Positions 12,295-22,639 of a stretch of 64,000 nt of DNA are shown piece after piece. This DNA is from Codonopsis lanceolata. Lineage: Eukaryota > Streptophyta > Magnoliopsida > Asterales > Campanulaceae. The stretch is from positions 105,163,226 through 105,227,225 of the forward strand of contig CM028379.1 in the NCBI GenBank assembly GCA_013146195.2, written 5' to 3'. Numbering within the stretch: position 1 is the first letter of the stretch; each line of letters starts with the position of its first letter. A program made the translations under genes and the position numbers. Below the pieces are notes generated by a model, which was not told where the DNA came from, searched no databases, and was given only the letters and a program-made list of their open reading frames with translations.

Positions 12295-12597
12295 GGGTCC
12301 TAAGTGCACTGTCCAGAAGTTGTCTTAAAAGACTTATCTGGTCTTATGCAACTAGAAGGGTAGCGTGTGTCACTTCCCAATTCCTGGAGGGTAGCGAGTG
12401 TCCATAGCATTCAAGTGTCAGTTATGTTAGGTTTGTTTTATACCTAATCTTTTTATCTGTTATGTAATATATATAGATGAGAGATACCGGAAGAATTGAT
12501 ATACAACAAATCAATAACACAAACGACTATTCTCTCTTCTTGATCTATCAATGGATGTTCTACAAGATTACACAAAATCTATTGTTCCTGTTTCACA
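12225..12597 (+). repeat. 3' LTR of the Copia element
   Basis: 373 bp, differing from the 5' LTR by five substitutions. Followed directly by the second TAGAG target copy. Confidence 0.97.
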
Positions 12598-12602
12598 TAG
12601 AG

Positions 12603-12953
12603 ACTTATCTAAGTTATGTGTTTATTTTAGGAAGTGGCATAGAGTAGAGGAAGACGGAATAGTTCTTCATTCGTGAGGGAAGGTGAGTACATGTATACTG
12701 GCTATGTTGATGAGGAGCAAAGAAAATGAAGTGTACATAAATGAATTTTATTGATCAACATTTGGAAAAGTACCGAAAACATAAATGAAAATGTAACAAT
12801 AACAACTCAACAAGACAATGGAATTATCAATACCTTGACACTCATTCAGTGGGCACACATACGAACGTAACTACTCGTACATAGTAGAACACGCAAATGG
12901 AAAAAGGTGATACATGCATTACAAGAATCGCATGGCGTAAAAGGAAAGCCATC
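12603..12953. other. Downstream flank of BAHD gene 1
   Basis: No gene. Contains the probable 3' untranslated region and terminator of the minus-strand acyltransferase, with AT-rich tracts at 12740-12830. An exact polyadenylation site is not assigned. Confidence 0.4.
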
Positions 12954-14276
12954 CTACAATCTAGGCTTTATTGTAGCGGCAAATTTAAGGATCTGCTCGT
13001 CGTTTTGAAATATGGCCATGTCTTCTTCTTCCAAAGTCACAAATGCTTCAATACCATCCCCAGTTGGGGTATCCATTAGATAAATGACATTCTTACTCGT
13101 GTACCCAGCTAAAGTCGCTCTAATGGGCTTTCCCCATCCAAAATCAATCTCGTATACAGGAAACCCACAAATGCTGCTAAATGAATACACCTCAACATTT
13201 GTTGAATCCATGGAAGCATCAACCGCTTCGGCTAACCACTGGCTGATCTGAGAATCTGTCACTCTGTTGGATAACATGTTGGCTTTCTTGATTCGAGCAG
13301 TTAGCGAATCCAGGGCTAACTCGCTCTCGTCTGTAGTTGTTATACTGGTAGTCCAGTATAAATTTCCCACGGAGGTTTTGGGTAATGGGTGGATCATTTT
13401 ATTGCGCAAGTTCACCACATTTCTTAAAACAAAGGCTTTGGCGGAGTAACCTGAATTAGCCTTTGCTGCCCTCACAACACATCGATAGAGTAGTGCGTTG
13501 AGAAGTTCAACCCTAGTAGGATTAAACGTTTTAATTTTGTTCTTGACGACAGCATTGGCCTTCAGTTGGGCAATTTTTGAGTTGGGAAACATAAATTTCT
13601 TGGTGACACAGTTATTTTTGATCCCTATGTTGTCCACAACTTCCTGCAAGGCCAAGGAACGGTTGACTTTCGGAGACGAAATGAAATGAGGAGGTAATGC
13701 TAAGGCATGCTGGTCGCCTAAGTTTCTTCGGGCGACTGCAGCCCAATAAACGAGGAAACTGAGCAAAGTAGCTCCGTCTCCGATCTTATGGGACATCGAT
13801 ACAGAAAAAGCCAACCCCCCACACAAAAAATAGGTAAGTTGAAACACCATTAGACTACTAGAAGCTTCGTAACCGTGTTCCCAAACTCTACCAGTAGGAA
13901 AGAATTGATCAAGTGGTTGGTACTCCAAATTATGGAGATGCACGACATCGGATAGTCGGGCATTGATTTGAGCTTCCACAAACTCGACTCCCTCATCGTT
14001 ACAATCCACACTGGATCCGTCTACGACGAGTCTCCCAGCAAATGGATAGTATTGAGCCAAGGTTTGAGATAAAGACTTCTTGAGTTGGGCTGCTTTCTCG
14101 TGGGGGCTACTAGTGCCACAATTGTTTGGGTAAAAGAAAACACCGGGCATATGAACGGAAGGAGCGAATTGATCAAGCAATGAAAGATTGTATGTTTTGA
14201 GTTGGGAAGGAGTTGGAGATGAAGGTTTAACGGTTTCCTTTGAGATTATAGTTTGAATTTGGGAACCCCTCATCAT
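12954..14276 (-). CDS. BAHD acyltransferase, vinorine-synthase-like (gene 1)
   Basis: A single uninterrupted 440-residue frame, the usual length for the BAHD family and without introns, as is common in the vinorine-synthase/SalAT-like clade. The family transfers acyl groups from CoA thioesters to alcohols or amines in the cytosol. The catalytic HxxxD motif is HKIGD at residues 163-167, followed by G. The structural motif DFGWGKP is at 378-384. The N-terminal SKETVKPSSPTPSQLKTYNL and QYYPFAGRL segments are typical of plant members. The ATG at 14274-14276 gives the expected N-terminus, and a TATA box lies about 75 bp upstream. It is closely related to the gene at 43702-45057, with the same start pattern and motif spacing. 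Function as an acyltransferase is well supported. The acceptor substrate cannot be told from sequence, so 'vinorine synthase-like' is a family label only. Confidence 0.95.
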   Translation of the reverse strand: MMRGSQIQTIISKETVKPSSPTPSQLKTYNLSLLDQFAPSVHMPGVFFYPNNCGTSSPHEKAAQLKKSLSQTLAQYYPFAGRLVVDGSSVDCNDEGVEFVEAQINARLSDVVHLHNLEYQPLDQFFPTGRVWEHGYEASSSLMVFQLTYFLCGGLAFSVSMSHKIGDGATLLSFLVYWAAVARRNLGDQHALALPPHFISSPKVNRSLALQEVVDNIGIKNNCVTKKFMFPNSKIAQLKANAVVKNKIKTFNPTRVELLNALLYRCVVRAAKANSGYSAKAFVLRNVVNLRNKMIHPLPKTSVGNLYWTTSITTTDESELALDSLTARIKKANMLSNRVTDSQISQWLAEAVDASMDSTNVEVYSFSSICGFPVYEIDFGWGKPIRATLAGYTSKNVIYLMDTPTGDGIEAFVTLEEEDMAIFQNDEQILKFAATIKPRL

Positions 14277-14350
14277 CCTCGTAATAACTCAAAAGTCCTC
14301 CAAAATTTGTTTCCTTAAGTGGGATGAATATTTCAGTTTGGATTTGTTGC

Positions 14351-14361
14351 TTTATATATAC
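14351..14361 (-). promoter_or_regulatory. TATA box of BAHD gene 1
   Basis: On the minus strand this reads TATATATAAAG, about 75-85 bp upstream of the ATG. BAHD gene 2 has an equivalent box at the same distance. Confidence 0.75.
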
Positions 14362-14377
14362 ATGGAAGAGGCGAAAG

Positions 14378-14495
14378 AGCCTAGCTACTAGCTAACAATA
14401 GCATTGACTTTAGGTACACATGACCCATTTGAAATAGCCTAGCTAGCTAGACATAGCATTGACTTTTGGGTCAGATACACATGACCCATGTGATA
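14378..14495. promoter_or_regulatory. Duplicated promoter module with W-box cores
   Basis: Two direct copies of about 58-60 bp (14378-14435 and 14436-14495) each contain AGCCTAGCTA, ATAGCATTGACTTT and ACACATGACCCAT, with small indels between them. Each copy has TTGACTT (14404-14410 and 14459-14465), matching the WRKY-binding W-box core TTGAC. They lie just upstream of the TATA box of BAHD gene 1. The duplication is seen directly. A regulatory role is inferred. Confidence 0.65.
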
Positions 14496-15016
14496 GATGG
14501 GTAGACCAAAACAAGTAGTAAAATGAAAGCTGTCATTGTTTCAGGTTTCTTGCAAGCATAAAATTTGGCAAGAGAAGAAACTTGCGTTCCATTCACCATT
14601 ATTTCCACATTAGTATTCCTTAGCATTATTTTAACGCTAGTTTTTTTAATCATTCAACAAAATCTTACCTAAATAAAATAAAAATGATCGGTTTATTAAC
14701 AATTACACATAAATATATCATTAATCATTATTAATTTAAAAAAATTCCTCATACATAACATTTGATGTCTTATTAGTTGGTTTTTCATCTTCACCGCATA
14801 TCAATATTTTCAAATAAAAATAATTTGTTACTCTAGAAACTATAATATATAACTGTACATGGCTAAATACTGATTTTTTTTTTAAAAAAAAGACTTACGT
14901 ACGTGCAATTATTGACTTTGACACTTGTTAATTGTCATTGCATATAATACCATCAATGTAAATTGTCTTCTCTGGAACTTGAAAGACAATCTTACATCAA
15001 ATAGAGTTAATAAAAA

Positions 15017-15292
15017 TCATGGGATAAAAACATTTTCTCTAACATTGTTTCCTTTCAAAAAAATTGTTTCAACAATATGACCCCCAAGATTTATGATGAT
15101 TAGTCTTGTTTTATTGTACAACACTATAACATCATCGATATTTCTCAATAGTATTAATGGAACACTAATTTTAAGTGTCAATTCATGGCTTGACAATCCC
15201 GAACACTTTATAATATTCAAAAACTCGGTATAATGAATTTCTTCGAACAAATTTGAATTTTTTTCTACCCTCCAAATATTATCTAAACTCAT
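15017..15292 (-). pseudogene. PIF1-like Helitron helicase fragment
   Basis: A 91-codon frame containing SSHELTLKISVPLILLRNID, then NKTRLIIINLGGH and GNNVRENVFIP. This is the C-terminal region of PIF1-type helicases of plant Helitrons, which usually read LKVGVPIMLLRNLD, CNGTRLIV and GEKVFIPRI. The frame stops after this block and no Walker motifs or Rep domain are present, so it is a remnant of a much larger protein (over 1000 residues). Confidence 0.75.
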
Positions 15293-15379
15293 ATAAGTTC
15301 TTCATTTTGAATGATTACTTTTATTAAATTATATTTGTATTTTATGAATAAAGAAATTTCTGAGAAGAAAATAAGCTAA

Positions 15380-16180
15380 AATCAAAATAACAAAATTATT
15401 TTTACCGTTAACTATTATTTTTGTTTTGTAAATTATTTTGATTTTAATAACTTTCATTATACTTTTTTTTGTTTTATCGACTTCGTAACTATTATTTTTG
15501 TTTTATTTTTAAGAATTAGTTTTACAGAAAAATTTTGTTCCGTAATTTTTTTTTTTATTTTCCTAACCTCAGTTTAAATTGTTTTGTTTTATTGGCTCTG
15601 TAACTATTATTTTTGTTCCATCAAAATATTTTTATTTTACTAACGTATTTTTGTTTTACTTAACTATTTTTAAGAATTTGTTTTAAACTTTTGTTCCGTA
15701 ATTTTTTATAATTTTACCAACCTCAGTTTAAATTTTTTTTTATTGACTTCTATAGCTATTCTTTTTGTTTTATCAAATATTTTTATTTAATTAATGTATT
15801 TTTTTTACATAGTTATTTTTTAAAATTTGTTGTAAATTTTTGTTCCGTAATTTATTTTATTATTTTAGTAACCTCAGTTTAAATTATTTTTGTTTTTATT
15901 GATTTTGTAACTATTATTTTTGTTCCATCAAATATTTTATTTTACTAACGTATTTTTATTTAAATATATATTTTTAAGAATTTGTTTTAAACTTTTGTTC
16001 CGTAAATTATTTTATTTTACTAACCTCCACATTAAATTATTTTTGTTTTGTTGATTCTGTAACTTTTATTTTTATAGTGGTTTGTTCCATAAATTATTTT
16101 ATTTTACTAACTTCTTATATTTTTTGTTTTCTTAACTGCAAAACTATTATTTTTGTTTTAGTTACAATTTTTTATGTTTA
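15380..16180. repeat. Degenerate tandem repeat of about 150 bp inside Helitron 1
   Basis: The marker TTTTGTTCCGTAA followed by CTAACCTCAGTTTAAAT recurs with its start near 15535, 15691, 15840 and 15995, plus a truncated unit near 16082. This gives units of about 150-156 bp. Each unit also carries AACTATTATTTTTGTT. The second Helitron has fewer units. Confidence 0.75.
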
Positions 16181-16449
16181 AAAGAGAAAAATGTTTAAAC
16201 ATAATTAAAAGATATGAGATGGTGGTGATGAGAAAGAAAATAGCCAGGAGACGGGAGAGAAAAAGAAAAATAAAACCGGAGAAGATATAAAAGAAAAAAA
16301 ATGAAATAATAACTCAAAAGTTAATAATTTAAAAATGAAATTTTGGAGAGAGAAATTTACACTTGTCATTATATATAGAGACTACATAGACCCAAACAAA
16401 AAGGGTACCAGATGCTTGGTTTCGGTTTTTCGGATTTCGTGTTTACATG

Positions 16450-17031
16450 TAGGGGTGATAATTTGAGATACGATACGATTGACAGATACGAACACGATAC
16501 GAAATTATAGGGTTTGAGCTGGGGCTTATCGGGTTCGGGTCGTTATAGGGCCAACACGATAAGACACGATAAAAAATGGGTTGTTATCGAGCTGACTTGA
16601 TAAGCACGGTAAGGCACGATAAGACACGATAACTAAAATATATATGTTTTAAAAATATATTTTTAAAAATTTACTAGGGGTTATTCATTTCTTTCAAACT
16701 ATTTTCATAATTATTTCATAATTTTATCATTTGAAAATTTATGACTTTTAAATTACTTGACTATTTATATTGATAAATTTTCAAAATATGTATTAAAAAA
16801 TCAAAATTATATATTTTATAATGTTTATTGGGTTTAACGGGATTAACATGTCTGACTAAATAAATCATGTTTTTTTGCTAATCGTGCTTATCGTGTCATG
16901 CCGTACTTTTTGTATTTTTATTATGTTGTGTTCAAACTTTAATATTAAACACAATAAGCTTATCATGTCGTATCCATATTCGTACTTATTGTGCTGTGCT
17001 GTTATCATGAACGACTGATTTGCCACCCTTA
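16450..17031. mobile_element. hAT-type non-autonomous element 1
   Basis: 582 bp. The left end TAGGGGTGATAATTTGAG and right end, TAAGGGTGGCAAATCAG on the other strand, form short inverted repeats. The flanks TTTACATG (16442-16449) and TTTACAAG (17032-17039) match at 7 of 8 bases, the target length of hAT elements. The subterminal region has repeated ACGATAAGACACGATAA-type motifs. No transposase. Confidence 0.75.
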
Positions 17032-17039
17032 TTTACAAG

Positions 17040-17997
17040 TTTCAATTCATTAGGGCTTCAATTTAGATTTGAAAAGGGTACCAAAGTATGGTTTCGTTTA
17101 GGTCTTACAAATTTGATTAGGATTGGGTGGACCGATTTAAAAATATTATTTCATCCACAATGGGACAAATTTCACATCTGTAATCCACCCACAATGGGAC
17201 AAATTATACCAATTCAATTCACATTTTAGCCGATTTGTTCAAGTTGAATTGCGGATTAAACCTATATTATTGCTTCATGTTTTATTGTCAAATGTCAATA
17301 ATATATAAAAAATCCTTGCAAGAAAACAATCTAGTTTTTTTTTAATCCTTAATGGTCTCATTTAAAATTTTTTTAATATCGGTTAAGTTGATTAAAAAAT
17401 ATTTACTTTAACCACAAGACTTCGAACCACTGAGTAGTTTGATTCGGTTTAAAAATTTTAAAATTAATACGGAATAATTCGATTTATACTTTTAACCTAA
17501 ACTGAGTCAAATGGAACAACTTGCATCCTTAGTACTTCCCAATAAATACTAATGACTTTTCACTTTCTTCTTCTGGTTTCAAATGAGAAGATCTTTTTAA
17601 GAATATTTCCAATGTTTTTTCCACTAACACACACACGCATAAGAAGTAGGCCCCCACCTTTAGCAGGTTTAACATAGGGTAAACTTCGGGCGGTCAGGCT
17701 TTTTGGGGCTGGCTCAATCCAATCAAATTTTTTATAGTATATTTTATTTGTAGACAATATAAAATTATAATTTTATTTTTATTTTTTTAAATATATATTG
17801 TATTTATAAATTAATAGTCATTATTTCTTATAATTTATAGTCAATTTTATTTATTAATTTTTCTTTTTTTATAATATAAAGACTTTTCTTTCTCTTACTT
17901 GTAACAGTAAATTAATAATTTTTTTTTACTTTCTTATAGAATCAGATGAACCAAAAATTAAAGAGATTCAATTGTCTATGAAAGTTTCTAATGTTAT
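17040..17997. other. Gene-free stretch
   Basis: AT-rich sequence with no credible gene. The segment GGGCGGTCAGGCTTTTTGGG at about 17687 weakly mirrors GACCCACTGGATCTGGGTCA near 19850, but no target duplication supports a larger element. Confidence 0.4.
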
Positions 17998-18006
17998 TAT
18001 TCTTAA

Positions 18007-19418
18007 GGCCAAAATACAAAAAAGACCCTGAAGTTTTCACCAAATTCCAAAGTGGTACCCAATCTAAAGTTTGTGTCATGCGAATACCTGACATTACAAA
18101 TTGTCTCATAGTGAACCCTCGGCCAGACGGCCGTTTAAATTGGGACGTTAAGTAGCACGTGCAATAACACGTGCGGGGTAAAATAGACTTTTCCATGCAT
18201 AAAAAACGGTGGAAAACTTCAAGTATATATATATTTTTAGTCAAAGCACAAATCATACACCAATGTGAAGAGGTTGATTCACTGGAGAAGATGAAAGAGG
18301 TCGGCTGGAGTGGGTGAGATGGATGGGGAGATGAAGCACGAACTGGGGGAGATGGGTAGCGGCCATGGGGATTCGCCGAGAGAAGATGGAGAAGCTGCTG
18401 GGTTTAAATAGGGGCGGCGGCTGGGACGGAGCTAGGCTTGGGAGATGAAGAGGCGGCAGATATGGGAGAAGGGGTGGCCGTGGGACGATTTTAGCGAGGG
18501 AATCTGGGTGATGTCGATTGGGGCAGAGAGATGGAGAATGGTCCGACTGTTTATGGTGGTTCCAACTTTGGTTCATTTGGAGAAGAAGGGATGATTGGTC
18601 TTGGGCATGGGCGGTGGCTAGGGGGATGGAATCGAGGCTGGATTTAGAGAGGGCAAGATGATGGCGGGCAATTGGGAAAGAATTTCGAGGAGATGAAAGG
18701 GAGGCGGATGAAGGTATGACCCGTGATGGGCGTCTGGAACACGAAGAAGATGGCGATGGAGACGGGAGGTTTGGTAGAAGGGATTGGGTGTGGATGATTT
18801 CAGTGAATGAGTTGGAAGTAGAAGACATGGCGGTTGGGCTGTTTGTGAGGATGGAAGGAGATGGACGGCTTGGTATGTAGATGGGCCAGTGAGATGGGAG
18901 GTTTGGTCGAAGGGGGCTTACTGGGTGATGGCTGGTACCGGAGATGAGCACGGCCGGATCTGTTTGAATAGAGGAAGACGGCGGTGCTGAACGGGGTGTG
19001 AATTGGAGATCAGAGGCGGCTGTGGATTTGGGCGAAGACGAAGGAGATGGCCGGTGGCTGGATGTGGGTTTGCCGGCGATGAAGATGAAGGAGGGCTAGC
19101 AGAGGATTTGGGCAAAGGGGGCATCGGTGAGAGATGAGAGAGAGAGATGGGGAAGAGAGAAAGAGGAGAGAGATAAAAGAGAGAGGATTTGGGCAAAGGA
19201 GTTCGTTATATACCTTGAAGTTTCCCACTGTTTTTTATGCAGGGAAAAGTCTATTTTACCCTGCACGTGCTATTTAACGTCCCAATTGAAACGATCGTCT
19301 GGCCGAGGGTTCATTATGAGACAATTTGTAATGTCAGGTATTCGCATGGCACAAACCTTAAGTTGGGTACCACTTTGAAATTTGGTGGAAAGTTCAGGGT
19401 CTTTTTCGTATTTTGGCC
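18007..19418. mobile_element. Mutator-like element 2 with long terminal inverted repeats
   Basis: A 1412-bp element with a perfect 9-bp target duplication TATTCTTAA (17998-18006 and 19419-19427). Its terminal inverted repeats are about 215 bp (18007-18222 versus 19205-19418). They start GGCCAAAATACAAAAAAGAC on the left, and the right end reads GGCCAAAATACGAAAAAGAC on the other strand. The interior is GC-rich. Minus-strand open frames of 232 codons (18253-18951) and 92 codons (18918-19196) are Pro/Ser-rich. No transposase is recognisable. By structure this is a Pack-MULE or non-autonomous MULE. Confidence 0.9.
18253..18951 (-). other. Pro/Ser-rich open frame inside Mutator-like element 2
   Basis: 232 codons of low-complexity sequence rich in Pro, Ser, His and Leu. 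There is no recognisable domain, signal peptide or conserved motif. Overlapping long frames on both strands here are expected from the purine/pyrimidine bias of the DNA. It could be captured gene sequence, but a real protein is doubtful. Confidence 0.2.
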
Positions 19419-19427
19419 TATTCTTAA

Positions 19428-19917
19428 TGAGTGAAACTTGACTCTTATTACTACTCTGTTAGACTGCTAGTGCCTTCTTTTTTCATTCAAAAGTTGTATC
19501 ACGTATGTTAAATTGTTAACTCTCAACTCTGAATTAGTGTTATAAGATTTTGTACTACTACATTGACAATTTCTAATCATTTGGTTAAAAATTAAAAAAC
19601 TTATAAGTTATAAGACACAAACATGAGTTTATATTTTTGTATTAATGTTATCGTGTTTCTTTTATTGAATTATTGTATTTTTTTTTACGTATTATATACA
19701 TTAAACTTTTCATCACATGTTTTTGAATTTTCAACTGAAAAAAAATTAGTATAATTTTATGTTTATACTTGATTTTATTTCAGATTGGTGTGGGCCTGTT
19801 GCCCATAAACTTACGACAGGCCGGCTGGCCCACCCAAAAAATGATTTTGACCCACTGGATCTGGGTCAGGCCGGCCCATTGGCAGCTCTACTCCTTTTCG
19901 ATCCTCTCCCTTCATCA
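19428..19917. other. Gene-free stretch
   Basis: No gene. Contains a GC-rich patch (19785-19895) with repeated GGCCGGC motifs, perhaps the end of a decayed element. Confidence 0.4.
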
Positions 19918-19925
19918 TCACATAC

Positions 19926-20737
19926 TAGGGGTGTCAATCCGAGTCGCCAAACCACCAAGTCGAACCATGCGGTTTGGTTCGGTTTTGGGTGCAATATGGT
20001 TCAGCTCGGTTTGAGATTTTGGGAAGTCGAACGGTTTGGTTTGGTTTGCGGCTTGACATGTCGAGTCGAGTCAAACCGAACCAAACCAAACCATTTTGAG
20101 CTGAACCACCAAGTCGAACCATCGAGTCGAACCACCAAGTCGAACCACCGAGCCAAACAACAAATTCTTTTGAATTCCTAACCTTTATACTTTAGTACTC
20201 TTATACTATCAATATTTTTATACTATATAAACTATAAGGCTAATATTAGTATTTAGGAATTTGCCTTTAGATTTTTTGAATTTACATAAACGTTTTAAAT
20301 ATAATGTACGTTGTTGTATTTTTATTATATTGGATTCAGTTTATTGATTATAAGAATTAAAAATGTTAATCCTTTTATTTGAAAGTTTGTGTATTTTTTT
20401 TAAAAGTGAGTTTATGAATATAATTGTATTATATTTAATTTTTTAGTATTTTCTTTAGCGTGTTTTTATAATATTTTCTTGGTTTACTTAAATTTTGAAT
20501 GAGTAGAACTTTCTAAATTCAGACCGAAATGAAACCAAACCGCGAAACCGAACCATGAAACCGAACTACGGAACCGAGTCGAACCGAGTCGAACCAAGTC
20601 GAACTATCATGGTTCGGTTCGGTTCAGCTCAAGACTTAAATGGTTTAGCTCCGGTTTGATTTTTCTCAAACCGATGACATGCGGTTCAGCTCATAATTTG
20701 TTCCAAATCGAACCAAGTCGAACCATTTACACCCCTA
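19926..20737. mobile_element. hAT-type non-autonomous element 2
   Basis: 812 bp, flanked by a perfect 8-bp target duplication TCACATAC (19918-19925 and 20738-20745). The left end TAGGGGTGTCAATCCGAGTC pairs with the right end, TAGGGGTGTAAATGGTTCGA on the other strand. Both subterminal regions are dense in GGTTCGACTTGGTT-like motifs in both orientations. Transposase-binding sites are typically arranged this way in hAT elements. The middle is AT-rich and non-coding. Confidence 0.92.
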
Positions 20738-20745
20738 TCACATAC

Positions 20746-22639
20746 CCCGCTATATCGCCCATCATTTCATTCACTCACTCGCCATAATTCCTTTCCTCAT
20801 TCTCGGTAAACCCTCTCCCTAATGCATTTTCATATTCAGTAAAGATGATCCAGGCTGCTGGAATGAATATTTAAGGTTATTTTTGGTATTTATTAGTGTG
20901 AAAATGTCCAATACACCCTTTAATGATTCCTACAATTTATCTTTACGGTTTAAACAATATTTAAATAATTTTTTGATCTCTTAACTTTATGGAAAACATT
21001 TATTCGGTCATGAAACTAAAAAAATAATTCGATTAGTTCTACCTGTTACATTTTGTTGTTAGATTCCCTCCATACTCGTTAAGGTTAAAATTACCATCTA
21101 CTTTTTAAAGAAAATACCCAATGTACCCTTTCCTACATCAGTACACAAATGATGATATTCTTGTAATTTTAAGATTCATTCATCGTGCAAATCAAAGAAA
21201 ATGCCCAAAGTATGCTAATTTTTCCAAGCTGCTAAGTATGCCCCCATCTCTTTTATACTGAGATTGTATGAGAATGTTGACACATGGAAGTGGGAAAGGG
21301 GAGGAGGAGGCTCATGCCTTGGATTTAGAGTCAATTGGGTTTTTTGGTGATTCTTTTTTTTTTTTTTCAATATCAATTAATGATTTGGTTTAGAGTGTTT
21401 CAAAATCACCAATGAATTGGCAGATTTGGTTTATTGGCCTCGCTAAGTGTTTCAATGGCAACCTTCCGCCTCAACTGCCTCTGTTTTTCTCTTCTCTCTC
21501 TCTACTGGGTATAATCTTCTTATTTCATGAATTTCTTCTCTACTCTGTTTTTTCCTCTGTCCTTACCTATCTATTTTCTTCTTTTCTCCGATTTACGTTG
21601 GAGAAATATAGCCTGCTCTTAAGCATACTTCATGCAATCACACAGACTGAAAGAGGAGGAGAGAGAAAGTGGAGGGGTTGGTTCTACAGAGCTGCTTGTA
21701 GCTTTACAGAGGAGGAGAGAGAAAGAGGTGAAGAAGTTATTAAACTGAGAATGGGCATCTACTCGTCGTCTTCTCTTTCCATCAAATTCGCCCTCAATCT
21801 CTCCCTCTCTCTCACATCTTTGGTGGCCGCCGGTGCCGATAATGGAGCTCTCACGATCTTGTCGTTGATTCGAGTGGCGATGATGATGGTGCTTGAGATG
21901 ACGATGAGAGAGATTTGTTGTTTTGTGTTAGTGTGTTTGACTTTCTAGGATTTTCTCACTCTAAAACTGGAGCGAAGATTAAGGTTACTGTATTTTATTA
22001 ACGGAACCCTAAATGTTAGGCCTAAAAATCCAGAATACCACAACACTTAAAGATGACTAGTTACCAAATTATACTCCTTCGAATGTAAATAAAAAAAGCC
22101 ATCTTTGATCACGAGTGAAAGGCTTAAAATGTAAGTTATTAATCTTGAACTTCATGATCATCACAATAACATACAAAATATTCTTTATTAAAATACCTAA
22201 TAAAGACATATTGTTTCTAATAATTTACCCTTGATCTGAAATCTACAATATAATAAAGAAGCAGAAACGGAATATAGTTTTTCCCTTTTAACCTAAAACC
22301 CTAATAAGTTGATTTAACGTGATAGATGAATATGATGGGTATTACATCTCTTTTATAGGTAAAGGGAGGACCAAATTTATATTAGGGTTTTAATCCCAAC
22401 CGTCCATCGAGGTAGAGTTTATTTATGGAACTTACCCCTTTTACAAACCAAATTTATTGTAATTTAGTAATTTCAAATCAACCGTGATTCTCACTTATTG
22501 ACCATATAAAGAATTTTTTAATCTGTAAAAAATATATTATACAAAATTTCTTATGCATGATTAGTGGGAGTATATTTGTGGAAGATAAGTCTGTTCACGA
22601 AGTTAGCGTAACAATCCCATTATCCAAGAATCAAACAGA
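20746..22639. other. Largely gene-free stretch
   Basis: AT-rich, with one long open frame at 21412-21948 (listed separately). The segments near 20870-21190, such as GTCCAATACACCCTTTAATG, resemble single ends of Mutator-like repeats, but no partner was found. Nothing else is supported. Confidence 0.4.
21412..21948 (+). other. Unrecognised 178-codon open frame
   Basis: The N-terminal half is hydrophobic and could form two or three membrane segments (...PLFFSSLSLLGIIFLFHEF...). The middle has GGERKW and EEERERGEE repeats from a GA-rich DNA tract. No domain is recognised, and no promoter or intron structure supports it. It may be random coding potential or captured sequence. Confidence 0.15.

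Larger units (their letters stand above)
7248..12597 (+). mobile_element. Complete Copia (Ty1-type) LTR retrotransposon, defective coding region
   Basis: A 5350-bp element bounded by two 373-bp LTRs and a perfect 5-bp target duplication TAGAG (7243-7247 and 12598-12602). The LTRs start TGTTAATATACATGC and end CTGTTTCACA. The interior follows Copia order: Gag, protease, integrase, reverse transcriptase, RNase H. The two LTRs differ at five positions by eye (about 1.3 %), so insertion was recent. Even so, the coding region has at least three frameshifts and several in-frame stops, so the element cannot act on its own. Confidence 0.96.
14637..16381 (-). mobile_element. Helitron derivative 1
   Basis: Homologous in the same orientation to the Helitron derivative at 60036-61275. 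The shared segments start at TCGGTTTATTAACAATTACA (about 14679) and end near TTGTCATTATATATA (about 16365-16380). On the minus strand its 3' end reads TTAAAAAAACTAG, with the diagnostic CTAG at 14637-14640. It encodes a fragment of a PIF1-type helicase (15017-15292), the family fused to Rep in autonomous plant Helitrons. The terminal hairpin of copy 2 is missing here, and the base after CTAG is C rather than the expected host T, so this end is decayed. The 5' end is approximate. Confidence 0.7.

Noticed and set aside
17687..19900. Possible large element enclosing Mutator-like element 2, with GGGCGGTCAGG and GGCCGGCC ends
   Set aside because: The ends match only loosely and no 8-bp target duplication was found.
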